Positions 38,672 to 50,900 of a stretch of 64,000 nt of DNA are shown one piece after another. The stretch spans positions 4,996,501 to 5,060,500 of the forward strand of contig NC_071671.1 of NCBI RefSeq assembly GCF_028554725.1, written 5' to 3'. The translations under genes were made by a program, and so were the position numbers. Origin of the DNA: Zeugodacus cucurbitae (lineage: Eukaryota; Arthropoda; Insecta; Diptera; Tephritidae). Position 1 is the first letter of the stretch. Every line of letters begins with the position of its first letter. The notes under the pieces were generated by a model. That model worked only from the letters and a program-made list of their open reading frames with translations, searched no databases and was not told where the DNA came from.

Positions 38672-41374
38672 GCCTTGCTTGGGAACGTAAATATGAGAAC
38701 GCCACTGAGTGCATGCTTTGTGGAAATTAGTAATATATTCTTTTCATTATAAAGTAGCTTCACTGTACTGGTTCACAATCAAATTAGCTTCAGCTACACA
38801 CATCTTAAAAAAATCATATATACAAACAGTTATTTATAAACCACTCTACGCCTCATCCGCCATTTTCTATTGCGAAAAAGATCGCCCGTTTATGCGATTA
38901 TCCTGAAATTTATGACAAATATTTGTAATAATAGCTTTGGTAATATGTGATAACAATCAAAATGAACGGATAGAAAATAAAATAAAAGCACAACTAAATT
39001 GACAGGCAGCCGCACACATACCCATACACACACACCCATATGATAGGAAGGATATGCCAAATATATGCGGCGGCAAAAGATTTTTGGCTCAACTCTAATC
39101 CATAAAAATAACTTCGTGCCCTTATTAGAAGCATGCTCGGCAGCTTTTGCCAAAAAGATAATTTGCATTTTTATGATACAATTTCTTTAGAGAATCCTCG
39201 CCACGGTGTTTACACTTCGGCACTCGTTGACCGGAATACGCAAACACACACGCCGGCAATGTGTTGCGTGTGTGTGTGGAGGAGGAGGATGTGTGGCTCC
39301 TATTTAAATAAGTTTATTCACAGATTTTCATAAATTCATATGCATAGAAAATGGATATAAAAATAATAGGTTTTTAGCGGTATTTGAGCATTTTCAGTGG
39401 TTTGCGTCCGCATTAGGGTGTGGCGTCATAATAATTTTGCGCATATTATTTGCGGCATATTTGAGATACCATTATATGGAGCCTTTCGGTGACAAATCGT
39501 AATTTGCTAGTTATGGCGGCTTGAAAGTAGGGACAGTTGTTAATATTTTTTCCTTTTCGTTAGCTATAAACTGCCGTGCGTTTATTAGGGTGATGTGGAG
39601 GAGGCTTTTCAGCATTTACATATAATTTATATTTTTGTTATTGTTTTTTTTTTTGCCCATAATCTATTATTATATTAAATGGTTACTTGTGCAAAAATCT
39701 GTGCAGAAAATTGGCTTGCGTGGCAGTTTGGAATGTTGGGCACAGGCTCGGGTAATAAATTCAAGCACCTTTTTGCATAGACTGCTTTTTATTAAAATTC
39801 GCAATTTATAAGCCATATGTTTGGCTATTTTATGAGTAAATTAGAATTTTTTAGAATTTTTAATGTTGGCAGCAAAGCTTATATAAAGCTTCATATTAAT
39901 ACATGGCATACTAAGACATATATTTAAGATAAAAAAATATTTTTTTTTGCATAATATATAACCAAAAATAAAACTTCTATTATTTTGAAACTCATTAAAG
40001 GCAAATTCATATAGACAACCGTTCTATAAAGAAAGCCTCAATATTCTCATATAATATAACGCATACATTTTATTATGCGACACATTCATAATTTTTAATT
40101 ACTTAAAAATCCATTCTATAATCATCATCAGTAAAAACAAGGGTTGCAAATCAACGTCACTTTTATTTCTAGGATATACGTAACACTTACGCATTTCCCA
40201 ATTAACGCAGATGTGCGTATTTTTAAAGAATGTCAAGCACGCTACCGAAGAAAACGCGGAGAATGCAACGCATTTGATTGGCAACAGCATTTCAAGCATC
40301 TAACCTTGTCAGGGGATTGCCCTTAACACATACATACATATTGCACTTCAAATACCCTTTTGGTTGTTTAAAAAAAATATGAACCCTTTTGTTTCAACTC
40401 TGGTTGGGGTGCAAATGTCACCGCGCTGCAATTTGCTGGCAACCGAAAAATATATGTATTTATTGAGCGCGCCATGCAGTTGTTGCACTTCTTTAGAATA
40501 ATTTTATGTATATATGTATGCTGTTGCATAAAAGCACATCTATAAATATATATGTTATCCAGTGTTTGCAGACTACTCAGGAAAAGTAAACCGTACGCAG
40601 CACATGCCCCATGTGGCATCCACACATCTACTTCAGCTCACCATGCATTGTTGTGCAAGCACTTGCTGCAGAAAGTGCGTACCATTGTATTGGAATAAAA
40701 ATGAGAACAATAATAACAACAACAATTGCGTTGACAAGTGCAACGGCTGCAACTGCAACGACACAGTAGCCCAATTCATTTGAGGGAGCAATGCAGTAGA
40801 ATAATGGTAGACACACACAAACAAAATATAGAAATAAGAAAAAAAAGATTTGTTCTTCTCTTAGCTGCAGACCGTGTTTGCGCATAATTTAAAGCACTAA
40901 ATTCCACCTTCTCCCTTTTTGGAGCAATACTTTTCTGTCTCTATATGAAATTTTTGAGACCTATGAAAATTTTTACTTAAATGCCATATATCAGATATAT
41001 CTTAATCCAAATTGGTGGTAAAAATCGGATCGAGAACCATTTAATATCAGTTAGACCAAATAAGTAGGTTGCATGCTTTAAATTAAGTCTCTTCTACTTG
41101 ATCGAAACTCAACTTTTATTGAGAAAATTTCCAAAGAAAAATTACTTTCTTTAATAGAGCTCTTATTATATTGGAATCACTGAAAAGTAGCGTCTAAAAT
41201 TTTTCGGCTTGAGTCTTCAATTATAGTGAAAATTTTTTCTTACTAATTATAGGATCCCGTATTTAGTCTCGTAGACAATAGTAACTTTGATAACTGCGAA
41301 GCTGGCAATCAGGTATCAAGGGCTAGGCTTCATAAAATTCTTCTTCTAGAAGAAATGGAGTATTCCATATTTGT
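38672..41374. other. Intergenic DNA, no supported gene
   Basis: Only short unsupported frames, a CA-rich tract near 39012-39035, and AAC-rich simple sequence near 40709-40725. No element ends were recognised. Confidence 0.5.
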
Positions 41375-41378
41375 TTAA

Positions 41379-42279
41379 GGAGCTATACCAGTGTAACCTA
41401 TGAAAAATTAGGCGATTTTCATGAATTTCTTTCAAAGAAAGTACTCGATCGAATGTTTCCAGCTATATTTTAAGATTTTTACAAAATATATTGAAAAATA
41501 AGTAAGGATGGGCTAAGTTCGGTTGTGACCGAACAATACTCTCGCAATTTATTTATTTAATTTTATTAATATTATATTATATACAATTTGACCCACATAT
41601 TCGTCATATATGTATATGGTATAAAGTCCACTGAAAGTTGGAAACTTTAATATTTGGTTAGAATGTCCTCATGTACGATATATAGAGGTATTGAAAACCT
41701 ATGGTCCGATTTCGGCGATTTATTCTGTTCCGATATCTTCATTAGTGCTTACTTTACATATTGTAAAGTAAACTATTCAGATCGACTTCAATGTTCTGGT
41801 ATATATAAGAAGTAGGCGTGGTTGTGAATCGATTTGGTATATTTTCACAACATATCATTGCGATGCAAGAAAAATATTACAAACCAAATTTCATTGTATT
41901 GTTCCAGTAGTTTCGAAGATATGGTTTTTGACCCATAAGTGGGCGGAGCCACACCCACTTTTTAGATTTTTAATGAAAAATTGACAATTTTCATAGGTAG
42001 GTAATTTTAAAGTAAATATATTCAAGAATACTCAGTTTAAATTTGAAGTCGATCGGTCGATTTCATGTTGAGTTGTGAGTCCAGCAATTTTGAGAAAACG
42101 CGTTGAAAGTTCCTACTAAAGCGGCCTGCGAGCGGTCGCACTTTAGAACATTGTCATTCAAAAACAATTTAAGATACGACTTTAGCGTTTTCACGGGAAA
42201 TTTTTTAATTTATAAACTACCGAATAAGCATAAAATAAAAAAAATCGATTTTTTGAGAATGTCACACTGGTATAACCAT
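41379..42279 (-). mobile_element. TTAA-flanked inverted-repeat element, copy 2, interrupted
   Basis: TTAA borders both ends (41375-41378 and 42280-42283). The left end reads GGAGCTATACCAGTGTAACC and the right end, complemented, ATGGTTATACCAGTGTGAC. Its two halves match the reverse complement of the 2130-2830 element, and the middle is occupied by a Helentron-like copy (41501-41965). Confidence 0.75.
41501..41965 (+). mobile_element. Helentron-like element copy C nested in the TTAA element
   Basis: It starts AGTAAGGATGGGCTAAG with the hairpin GTTCGG...CCGAAC (41517-41534) and CTCTCGCAATTTATT, and includes the conserved hairpin AAGTGGGCGGAGCCACACCC near 41937. It has lost its 3' subterminal repeat; host-element sequence resumes at about 41966. 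Confidence 0.65.
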
Positions 42280-42283
42280 TTAA

Positions 42284-44140
42284 AATTCAAGAGGTTCTGA
42301 ATATTTAGTTGAGGTCTTTAATAGGCAAAAAGAATTTCACAAGGTCAGAAACTAAGAAACAGTAACCAGGCAAAGAGGTATACACTTAAAGCAAAAATAT
42401 CGAATAAAATATGTACTTAAAGCCTTTATTTGCCATACCAAACTTCCCTACCTATTACTTTTGGTATTAGTGAAGTCTACTTTGGTTCTTTTCACGGAAA
42501 AGCTAATGCAAAATAAATGTTTGAATGTTTTCATTAATAGCATGGCTCTCCACCAACTAAATGTCCAACGTTTCCGCGTAATTCACATTAGTTAGTTTTA
42601 GTCGAGGCAAAACTTTGAGTACTTTAAAAGTGACATAGTGACTTCTATGTCGCCATCACCTAGAAGAGAAGTGAGAGAATGCCACCCGCAACACACTATA
42701 CAATTTTATCTAAAGTAATTGTGGTCATAAAAACTTGTGAAAAGAGCACTAAAACCATTTGCCATTTCACTTAAATGCTTTTTGTTTTTGCTTTTTTTTC
42801 CTTTTTTGTACGCAGGCCTCATAAAAACTTTGAAAAATTCACTAATATAGAGGAAGAAAAGCGCACGAAAATCAATTTTCATTTCATTTGCCACTTTGTC
42901 GCAATGCCACACACCACCACACGGCGCTTGTTGTTGGCGTTTGCAAAATTATTATCACCTTAGTTGGTCGGAGTATTCATTGCATGTTTCCATGCATACT
43001 CATATACTATATTAAAATGATTGGACATTAGGACAAGTGGATTTTCATGTTTTTCCACGACCACAACTATGCCAGGCACAGGCACATACGCATACATACA
43101 CTTGTAACTTGTATGTGCGCCAGCACTCACCGGTCAACCGCTCATTCGCACGACCATATTTCATTAGTTTTTATGAGTTTTTCGTACGTTGGTGAACGCT
43201 TGGAAATTGCTTCATTCACGAAAGTGTAAAATATAACTTTTAGATTTGCTCTACTTGTGCGAAATTTCGGTGTAAAGGTTGATGTGTGTATGTGTGTTTG
43301 AGTGTTACAGGTGCGACAGTTAGCGCCATTGGCCTATCTAAATTTCTAGGCCACCACGACGACAATTGCGTTTGGCGCGCAGGTCAGCGCTTGGCTAGTT
43401 GGTTGGCAGCTAAGTCGCTACGTTGGCGCTTAGGCACGTAGTAAAGTTCTTTAATTTTATGTCACCAAAGCAGTTATGTGTGGCACTTTAAGTGTATGCT
43501 TTGTGGAGTTGAATATTTGCAGAGTTTACCCAAAACTAGCTACAAGTTCAAATAAAGGCTTCATCTTTCATATATCTTTGAACTTCATTACTTGCCTTCG
43601 CACTGAGATCATTAGGCTTGTCTCTGGCAATAGTTGCTTTGAATATTCCCTAAAATGAGAGTTCCGATACAGAAGAACTAGGTACTGTAAATTGCTATTT
43701 TTGAAGTTCTTTGAACTTCTTTAAAATCACCGTTGCAGCAGCACAATAATTGTGACCAAGTGTCTTAGTATTAGCAATTCAAATGCAGTAATGTTTGGCC
43801 AGTCATAATCATTTTGCACTAGCACCAAACGCTGAATCATATTAAGAGTAGAATACCATACGGGATTTACACGCTTGAATAAAGTTATTTCCGTTTTCAG
43901 CATTGCGTTGAAATCTCACAGTCGTGATCGTAAATAACTCTCTAAAGTGAATTCGAACCAATGAAGTGGTCGTTGTACTAGATTAGATAAAAGTAGTAAA
44001 TGTATTGAATACTCTGAAAACCAGCTATTGATAATAAACTACAGCAGTACTAACAAAAAAATGTGCGAAAAGATATGGAGAACTCATAAACAAAGTATTG
44101 ATAACATGTATGATACTTGAAAGTTAGTCAAATAAGCATT
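42284..44140. other. Intergenic DNA upstream of the first His-rich gene
   Basis: No coding signal, tandem repeat or element end was recognised. It presumably contains the regulatory region of the gene at 44255; no TATA box at standard spacing could be identified for that gene. Confidence 0.45.
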
Positions 44141-44254
44141 AGTATTTGTCGGGAGCGCAATATTGCTTGGTAGTTGAACAGTTGAAGTGAAGAACTGAGC
44201 ATCGGTTGCTGGTTAAACGAGTAAAGAAAGTTTTAATTTTATATTTTGCAAAAA

Positions 44255-44512
44255 ATGCCACCACACGGACATCATCACGATCATCATGGTCCACCAGGAC
44301 CACCACCTCATCATCATGGTCCACCGGGACCACCGCCACATCATCATGGACCACCAGGACCACCACCGCATCATCACGGACCGCCTCATCACCATCATGG
44401 GCCGCCTCATCACCATCATGGGCCGCCTCATCATCATCATGGACCGCCACATCACCATGGACCACCGCACTATGGCTGTTGTCCCCGCGTTATTTGTTGT
44501 GCTATAGTGTAG
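44255..44512 (+). CDS. Small His/Pro/Gly-repeat protein with Cys-rich tail
   Basis: I start at the ATG at 44255 in context GCAAAAAATG. The 85-residue product is built of GPPGPPPHH-type units three times, then GPPHHHH-type units three times, and ends HYGCCPRVICCAIV. There is no signal peptide, so a cytosolic or membrane-anchored protein is expected; the CC-x4-CC tail could be acylated or bind metal, and the His clusters could bind metal (inference from composition only). AATAAA follows at 44535. The leader just before the ATG (TTTTATATTTTGCAAAAA) resembles that of the gene at 46527, marking the two as tandem duplicates. Family function unknown. Open frames in other phases and on the antisense strand are by-products of the repeat. 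Confidence 0.7.
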   Translation: MPPHGHHHDHHGPPGPPPHHHGPPGPPPHHHGPPGPPPHHHGPPHHHHGPPHHHHGPPHHHHGPPHHHGPPHYGCCPRVICCAIV

Positions 44513-44686
44513 TGACGTTGTTAGTGTAAATTAAAATAAATATTATTTAAGAGTGCAGTAAGTGGAAATGTCTGGCGCGTTTACGAAATTGAGTTGATTA
44601 AAAATATTGTTAATGAAACGATGCTAAACGTTTGATATACAAATATATTATATGATGGAATTTATTCTACATATAGCTAATAAAAG

Positions 44687-45226
44687 TCGATAATATTTCA
44701 TAGTTTTAATAAATCGATGATTTGTATCGATTTCATGAATTATTTGTTTTTACATATGAACGGAGGTTGAATTTAATTGCAATTGTCAATTATTTTATTT
44801 AATAAAATCGATATTTATCGATAAATTCGATTACCGTTTGTATTTTTATCGATTTATTTTTTATATATTTCATTATATTTTTTAATAAAAATCGATAAAT
44901 ATCAATAAACTCGATTAAAAGTTGTATTTTTATCGATTTATTTTTTATATATTTCATTATTTCTCTTCATAAAAATCGATATTTATCGATAAATTCGATA
45001 AAAATATATATATTTTATCGATTTATCGGTTTAATTTTTACTTCTCTACGAACACAAGTTAAATTTATTTATAATCAATGGTAGTTGTCGATACGATACG
45101 ATATTTTATCGATTTATCGGTTTAGTTTTTACTTCTCTACGAACACAAGTTAAATTTATTTATAATCAATGGTAGTTGTCGATACTTACAGTATCACCGT
45201 ATCGATAACCATACTACAATATCGAT
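44687..45226. repeat. AT-rich minisatellite dense in CGAT/CGATA motifs
   Basis: I count 21 CGAT cores in about 540 bp, several as full TATCGATA or ATCGATA. Part of it is three diverged units of about 84 bp (near 44805, 44886 and 44970) sharing TTTTTATCGATTTATTTT; the rest is an 85-95-bp unit present twice (near 45014 and 45105) containing TTCTCTACGAACACAAG. TATCGATA is the DREF site and CGATA the BEAF-32 core in Drosophila; binding here is inference. Confidence 0.8.
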
Positions 45227-46389
45227 AATTACGAGTAATTTGAGCTTAAAACTTTTAAATTCTATTCTAAAATACATAATTCTCTTATTAAATAATTTTT
45301 TTTTCAAGAACTAGTGCCGGCCACAAATCAACCAACAATTTTTCTGAGTACTGTAAACACTGCACATTGCAATGGCGCCCTGAAATATGTGACAGCACAC
45401 GAACAGCGTGTTAAGTGTTGGCAGGTTGGCATTATTTCTTGCAACAATCGTAACAGCTTAATTGTGGCAACAACAGCAACACACATACAGTGAACCGAAA
45501 TATAATATTGGTTGTATGTATGTAATGCGACGTAAAAAACAGCCAAAACCAAATGCCAAACACTTGAGGCACTCTAGCAAATCACATGAAAATCACTTGA
45601 CTATTAAATACGGATAATCCAACAAAAGTAAAGTTACACACGACAGTGAAAAATTCGCATAAATTTTGGGCGCAAAAATATATATGTATGTACATACGTA
45701 CGAGTGTAAATAATGCAAGCACACCTCTAAAAAGGAGTCACGGCATCGCAGGTGAATACTAAAAGCAAATAAATGCCATTGTGGGTGTTTTTGTGTGGCA
45801 TGTACTCGCTTTTGTTTGTTAATGTGTTAGTTTAAGTGAGCTTTTTTACGCTTGAATTTCTTTGTTTTGATTTATTTATTTTTTGCAAAATGAGTGGGTC
45901 TGTATGTGTGTGTTGACTGCACATATATTTTAGATATTTGACTTCACACGCAAGCATGTCAACTGGTCCTCGTCGACTCAACGCGGCCATAAATCTACAA
46001 AAATTATTTGCGCTTAGCGGCATTGAAGTGAAGAGGGGTAGACGTATATATTCATTATTCTCTTAAAAAAACAACTGATTAAGTATAGCGCCATAAGGGC
46101 TACTAATTTTTGTCTAAAAGCTTCTCAAAATTTTTGTCGAAAGTTTGGTATTTTCAAAATAAAACATTTTTTGTTGACAATATGTGTCATACAAGAGCTT
46201 TGTTAAAGCAATCATGTCTAAAGCCCCCGCAAGATAAATGTTTATACTATTTACCTATAAATACATATTCAAGTTTATTAATCATTTACTAGAGTGCATT
46301 ATCTATCACTTCAACTATCGAAACGCCAGCTGAAATATTACAAAAACCCCACTGGAGTCATAAAGTTATATTTACTGATAAGAATACTC
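45227..46389. other. Intergenic DNA between the tandem His-rich genes
   Basis: No third His-rich copy and no other coding signal is visible. It ends at the TATA box of the downstream gene. Confidence 0.5.
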
Positions 46390-46427
46390 ATATAAGTCTG
46401 CAAATATGGAATTTTAGCTGCAGTTTT
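46390..46427 (+). promoter_or_regulatory. Core promoter of the second His-rich gene
   Basis: TATAAG at 46391-46396 lies 31 bp before the A of the initiator CAGTTT (A at 46422), giving a 5' UTR of about 105 nt. Confidence 0.55.
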
Positions 46428-46526
46428 ATTTATAACGCCAAAAGAATACTATTGTTACGGCAAATATCAATTCGATTGGATTCTCCATTTCAATAGTCTG
46501 TTTGAATTTAGTTAAATATTTTGAAA

Positions 46527-46739
46527 ATGCCAAACTGCGGGAATCATCACGGCCACCCACCGCCACCTCATCACCATGGACCGCCACATCATGGACCTCC
46601 ACATCACGGGCCTCCACATCATGGTCCACCTCATCATGGACCTCCACACCATGGTCCTCCACACCATGGTCCTCCACACCATGGACCTCCACATCACGGT
46701 CCACCTCATCACGGACCACCTCATCATCATCACCATTAG
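46527..46739 (+). CDS. Small His/Pro/Gly-repeat protein, tandem paralogue
   Basis: The ATG at 46527 (context TTTGAAAATG) opens a 70-residue protein: MPNCGNHHGHPPPP, then about eleven GPPHH units, then a run of five His before TAG. No signal peptide. Compared with the paralogue at 44255 it has one uniform five-residue unit and lacks the terminal Cys pairs, but keeps a single N-terminal Cys. AATAAA is at 46789. A proper TATA-initiator pair upstream supports transcription. Function not recognised; metal binding is only suggested by composition. Confidence 0.7.
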   Translation: MPNCGNHHGHPPPPHHHGPPHHGPPHHGPPHHGPPHHGPPHHGPPHHGPPHHGPPHHGPPHHGPPHHHHH

Positions 46740-46799
46740 TGAAGGAAATATATTTTCAAAAAAAAATTAAATATTCATTGTTTATATAAATAAATTAAA

Positions 46800-47780
46800 T
46801 GGTGTGTATTATTTTCAAAAAGTAAAAAAAATATTTATATATCGACCGAACGTAAAAAAAAAATTATTAAAATTTTAAGAAAAAAAATTTTGTTTTAATT
46901 TTTCTCTACAAAAGTATTTCCTTATTTATTTCGTTTACTTATCAGGGTTTTCTATCTTTGGTGACGAACATTATTTATATTCGTAGTTATTCGAGACGAA
47001 AAGTCTTCTGTTTGTCTAGACCAATGTTTATTGTATCGCAAAATCTTTACGAACAAAATTTTGTTTACATTCAGCAGTGACTAATGACAGAGCAGAGAAA
47101 CACAAAAAAAAATCGCAAAAACAAAGTGAGGAAAAAATTTATAAATAACAAAAAAAAAATCAGTGAAAGAAGTCAATAAAAATTCAATGTGTTAGAGGCC
47201 GAAATTGAGTGGAGAATTTGATAGTAAATACATTTTTTATAATCTTAACAACGAAATACTGGCTAATTAGTTTAAAAATTCAAATTTTTTACACAGATTG
47301 TTACGCTTATAATTTTTACTTTAAAAATACTTAAAATTTATTTATAAATTTTTTTATTTATATTTTTTATTTATAAATAAATTTTTCGCTAAAAAAATAT
47401 TTCTGAAAGAAAATAATTAATTTAATAATAAACATAATATTAAATAGTTGATTTATTTGCAATCAACAACAAATGTACCACTCTGGTCAATATCACTTTA
47501 GTCAAGTTAAAATGATTAATCATATTATCAACAAAAATTATTAAAAGAAATATACCCCAATGCGTAAGAGTATGCCTATAGTAGAGCAAATCTCTTACCA
47601 CAACCAGAAATATTAATTTGAGTACTAGTGATTTGAGTGAAAGCAAACTCTACAACTTTCGAGTGCCGCAAACCGTTAACTGAGTAGCAAATGTGGCATA
47701 GCAGCGTCATTTGCGACACAAGCGGCTGAAATTTGCAACTTCACAATATTCTTGCGTAGATGAGAGTTTATTATTGTTGG
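46800..47780. other. AT-rich intergenic DNA
   Basis: Long A and T runs (46850-46900, 47280-47440), no coding signal. It leads into the promoter at 47809. Confidence 0.5.
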
Positions 47781-47789
47781 AGAATGAGT

Positions 47790-47842
47790 AAAAGAGAGAG
47801 AGTGTCACTATAAACAGTTAGCTCTAAGAAGTCTACACAGTT
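47790..47842 (+). promoter_or_regulatory. TATA/initiator promoter with GAGA element
   Basis: An AGAGAGAGAG tract (about 47792-47801) precedes TATAAA at 47809-47814, which lies 30 bp before the A of ACAGTT (A at 47839). Spacing is canonical for fly genes. Confidence 0.55.
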
Positions 47843-47898
47843 TTGAGTGTTATTTTTTGAGTTACTGTTTGCACTCGTCAAAGAAGTTGTTAGCACAG
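47839..47898 (+). other. Putative non-coding first exon of an unidentified transcript
   Basis: From the predicted start at 47839, a 60-nt ATG-free leader ends in CAG followed by GTAAGT (donor at 47899), a consensus splice donor. No convincing downstream exon was found in the window on the plus strand, so the gene may continue through a long intron beyond the window, or the exon may be inactive. Confidence 0.4.
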
Positions 47899-47904
47899 GT
47901 AAGT

Positions 47905-50900
47905 TTATTAGCTTTTTGGCTGACTTTATGCAGAGTTTATTAAGGTTTAAAGAACAATTGACTTGTAATGTGAATATAATACATTTCGTAACTGAAATAT
48001 ATATTTATTAATGTGCTATATGTTATTTTAATCTTGTTTCGATATTGAACAGCCTCTGTGTATTATTATATTTATTAATTATTTTATATTAATAATTAAT
48101 TTTGTTCTAAAAGAGTATACTAAGAGTATCCACATTTGTCATTCGTCGTAAAATCATAGAGAGTCTGTCCAATATCGAACAAAGTTTAAAATAATATACA
48201 TATGTATAGTATACCACGATATAATACCTTATACGGTGGGTCTTTGGGAGAGCTATCAGTATGGCGTAGATTAAAACGAAGATAAATTTAAATAAAGATA
48301 AATATGAAATCCTATATTGATGATAAAATAATCCATTGAGGACCTGTTGGAGTTTATGATTATACCTGTCATTGCTTTAGGCTTGCAACGAAAAAATGAC
48401 TTTATGGAATTTTTTTAGTAAATAATGCTTAGAATAGAGCAAGGACTAGTTCATGAAGATCAGGTAGTTTTTACTTTAATGTAGAGCTGAATGCATTTCA
48501 AATGGTCTAAAATATTTTTAACTTAAGTATATCCACTGAAGGTCTGTTTTTTTATATAGAGGTCTAATAAATTTAACTTCCATAGGGAAGGAAAAATTAA
48601 CTATTTTAGAGACAAATTTAACGAGGGTCTTAAAAGACTAAAGTGGCAATTAAGACAATAATCTTGAGGATATTGTCGGGATTGTATTTGTGAGACTGTT
48701 TTAACAACTTTAGAACGTCAAAAGCATGGAGCTTTCATCAATCAAACATTCAGTAAATATATTTGTTAATCCAATTTCTTCGTTTTAGTCATAATATCTT
48801 TAGCAGATCACTCCGGCTTTGCACGGGCTTAAACAAACATTTCAAAAGTTAAAAGTTTTTACAGACTTATACACACTCTCCCATACATATGTATGTATGT
48901 GCTTTGCCTTTTTGCGTGGATTCATTTTTAAGAAGTAAAATGAGGATAATTCGAACATGAAATTATATTTTATTTGCAATGAGCTAAAACTTGATTACGA
49001 CCTCTAGTCTTTGGTGTCCGTTGTCTTCCTCTCTGTAAAGACGTTGGAAACGCTCAGAGTTCGAAACCCTAGTGCGAGCTTGTATATTTCTAATAAAATA
49101 TTTTGTTCTCAAGCCGTTGCACACGCTCCGTACTCGACTCTCAAGCGTACTTGGGAGGTTTTAAAATTTTGTTCAGCAAGCAGCTGCAAGCAATCGTTAC
49201 TAGCCTCTTTGGCACGCGATTGAGATGCGAATAGAATGACTTGCAAGACGATTTTCAGTTTCAGATTAAGATTCTCCATCACGGAGTCTTTTTGATACCC
49301 TCACCTGGGAACTATTTCCAGAATGTTGAGATTCTAGCAATAAATATAGCCTATGTTACTCAGGGTGAATATAGCTTTCCAATGGTGAAATAATTTTTGA
49401 AATCCGCTCAGTAGTTTTTGAGTTTATTCATTACAAACATAGATAACTGAATAATAAAATTTTAAAAATCTTTATATCTACATACATACGACTTCAAATG
49501 ATTGAACAAAATGCCGTTAAAAATACAAAATGTAAAGGACATGAAAATATAAAAACTGACTGAGTAAACACGCACATATGCATGTATTATGTAAATAAAA
49601 ATATATATAAATACGATATAAAAATTCTACATATAACAAAGTGCGCATACAAATGCAACTAAAATTGTTTTAGCGATCTGAAGCGCTAAGGTTTACGTAT
49701 ATGCTTGAGCTTTCGTTTTTGGCTTGGCGTCGTATTTAGTTTAGGTTATGGATTTTGCATTGCAGTAAATTTGAAAATTCAATAAACATAAATTTATGTA
49801 AAATAAACGCAAATTTCATATGAAAGAAAAATATTATTCGCCAAAGCGGTGAGTGTGTGTGTGCATATGTAGCACCTTAAACCATCAATAGCACCAATGT
49901 GTAGCATTATACATATATAGTTATAAACACAGCTATATGCCATATAAAAGTGTGCATAAATATTTTGGCAAACTGTGCGCCGTAGATCAAGTGTACAGTA
50001 TAGTGCTGCGTATGCTAAGCAAAAACAAAAATAGAAAAGGTAAAGAAATAATGCTGGGCAGTCTTGCGTCTGTGTGGCGCTACTGCCACGACTATCCGCT
50101 ATTTATCACAAATAAATGCAATTGAATTGATTTTTTATTATTTGCATTTCCTATAACACAGACACACACATATGTACGTTCGCTTGCCATCTTACAGTGC
50201 TGAGATTCGCTTTGCTGCCAAATATGAAAATAACAATCCTTTAATATCCTTTTTATTTATTCCGCTGCCTTGTGTGTTTTTATTTTGCTTTCTGGAGATT
50301 TGCAGGTGCAAATCTGTTTGTACGCTCGAGGCGAAAACATAATTTAATAGCTGCCGACCTAAAATGCAAAGCAACGGCGTAAGAGAGTGTGTGTGTGTGT
50401 AGAGTGTGGTTGTTGTTATTATTTTTGTACAATATTATAGTATTTCTTGATGCGAAAATCTCTTATTCTCATTGCTTGCGGTGAGAGTCTGGTGTTTTGC
50501 ATATTTTATGTTGTTGGTATATTTTTGTGAATTTAAAAATACCCCAAATAGCTGGTAATGTAAGTGAATAAGACAATAAGAAGACAGCTCGAAGAAAAGT
50601 GTCTGGTGCATGTGTCTAGGTGGCAGAGCGTAAATACATAATATGGAAATATTTATACGTAAGATAGAGTTATCAAATGAATGAGGTAGTTTAGTCAGTA
50701 GAGAACGTAATGGAATTTTTAAATAAAATAGTTAAAAGTGTGAATTTCTAGTAAATTTTGTGTTAGTAAACGTTATTTTTGAAGACATTCTTCTACGATT
50801 TTTTTTCTTTTTTGGAAAATTACTATGCAAAGCCTTAAGCAAGAACAAATGATAGATGTTTTCGTTTCAGTTACAAAACGTTGCATACATTTAGGGGTTT

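Noticed and set aside
44139..44529. Additional frames over the first His-rich gene on both strands (Asp/Val-rich, Ser/Thr-rich, Met/Trp-rich)
   Set aside because: By-products of translating a 3n-period repeat in other phases; only the His/Pro/Gly frame has a good start, a unique C-terminus and a 3' poly(A) signal.
46426..46789. Alternative frames over the second His-rich gene
   Set aside because: Same repeat artefact as for the first copy.
49055..49075. GAGTTCGAAACCC resembling a tRNA T-loop
   Set aside because: No matching acceptor, D-arm or anticodon stem around it.
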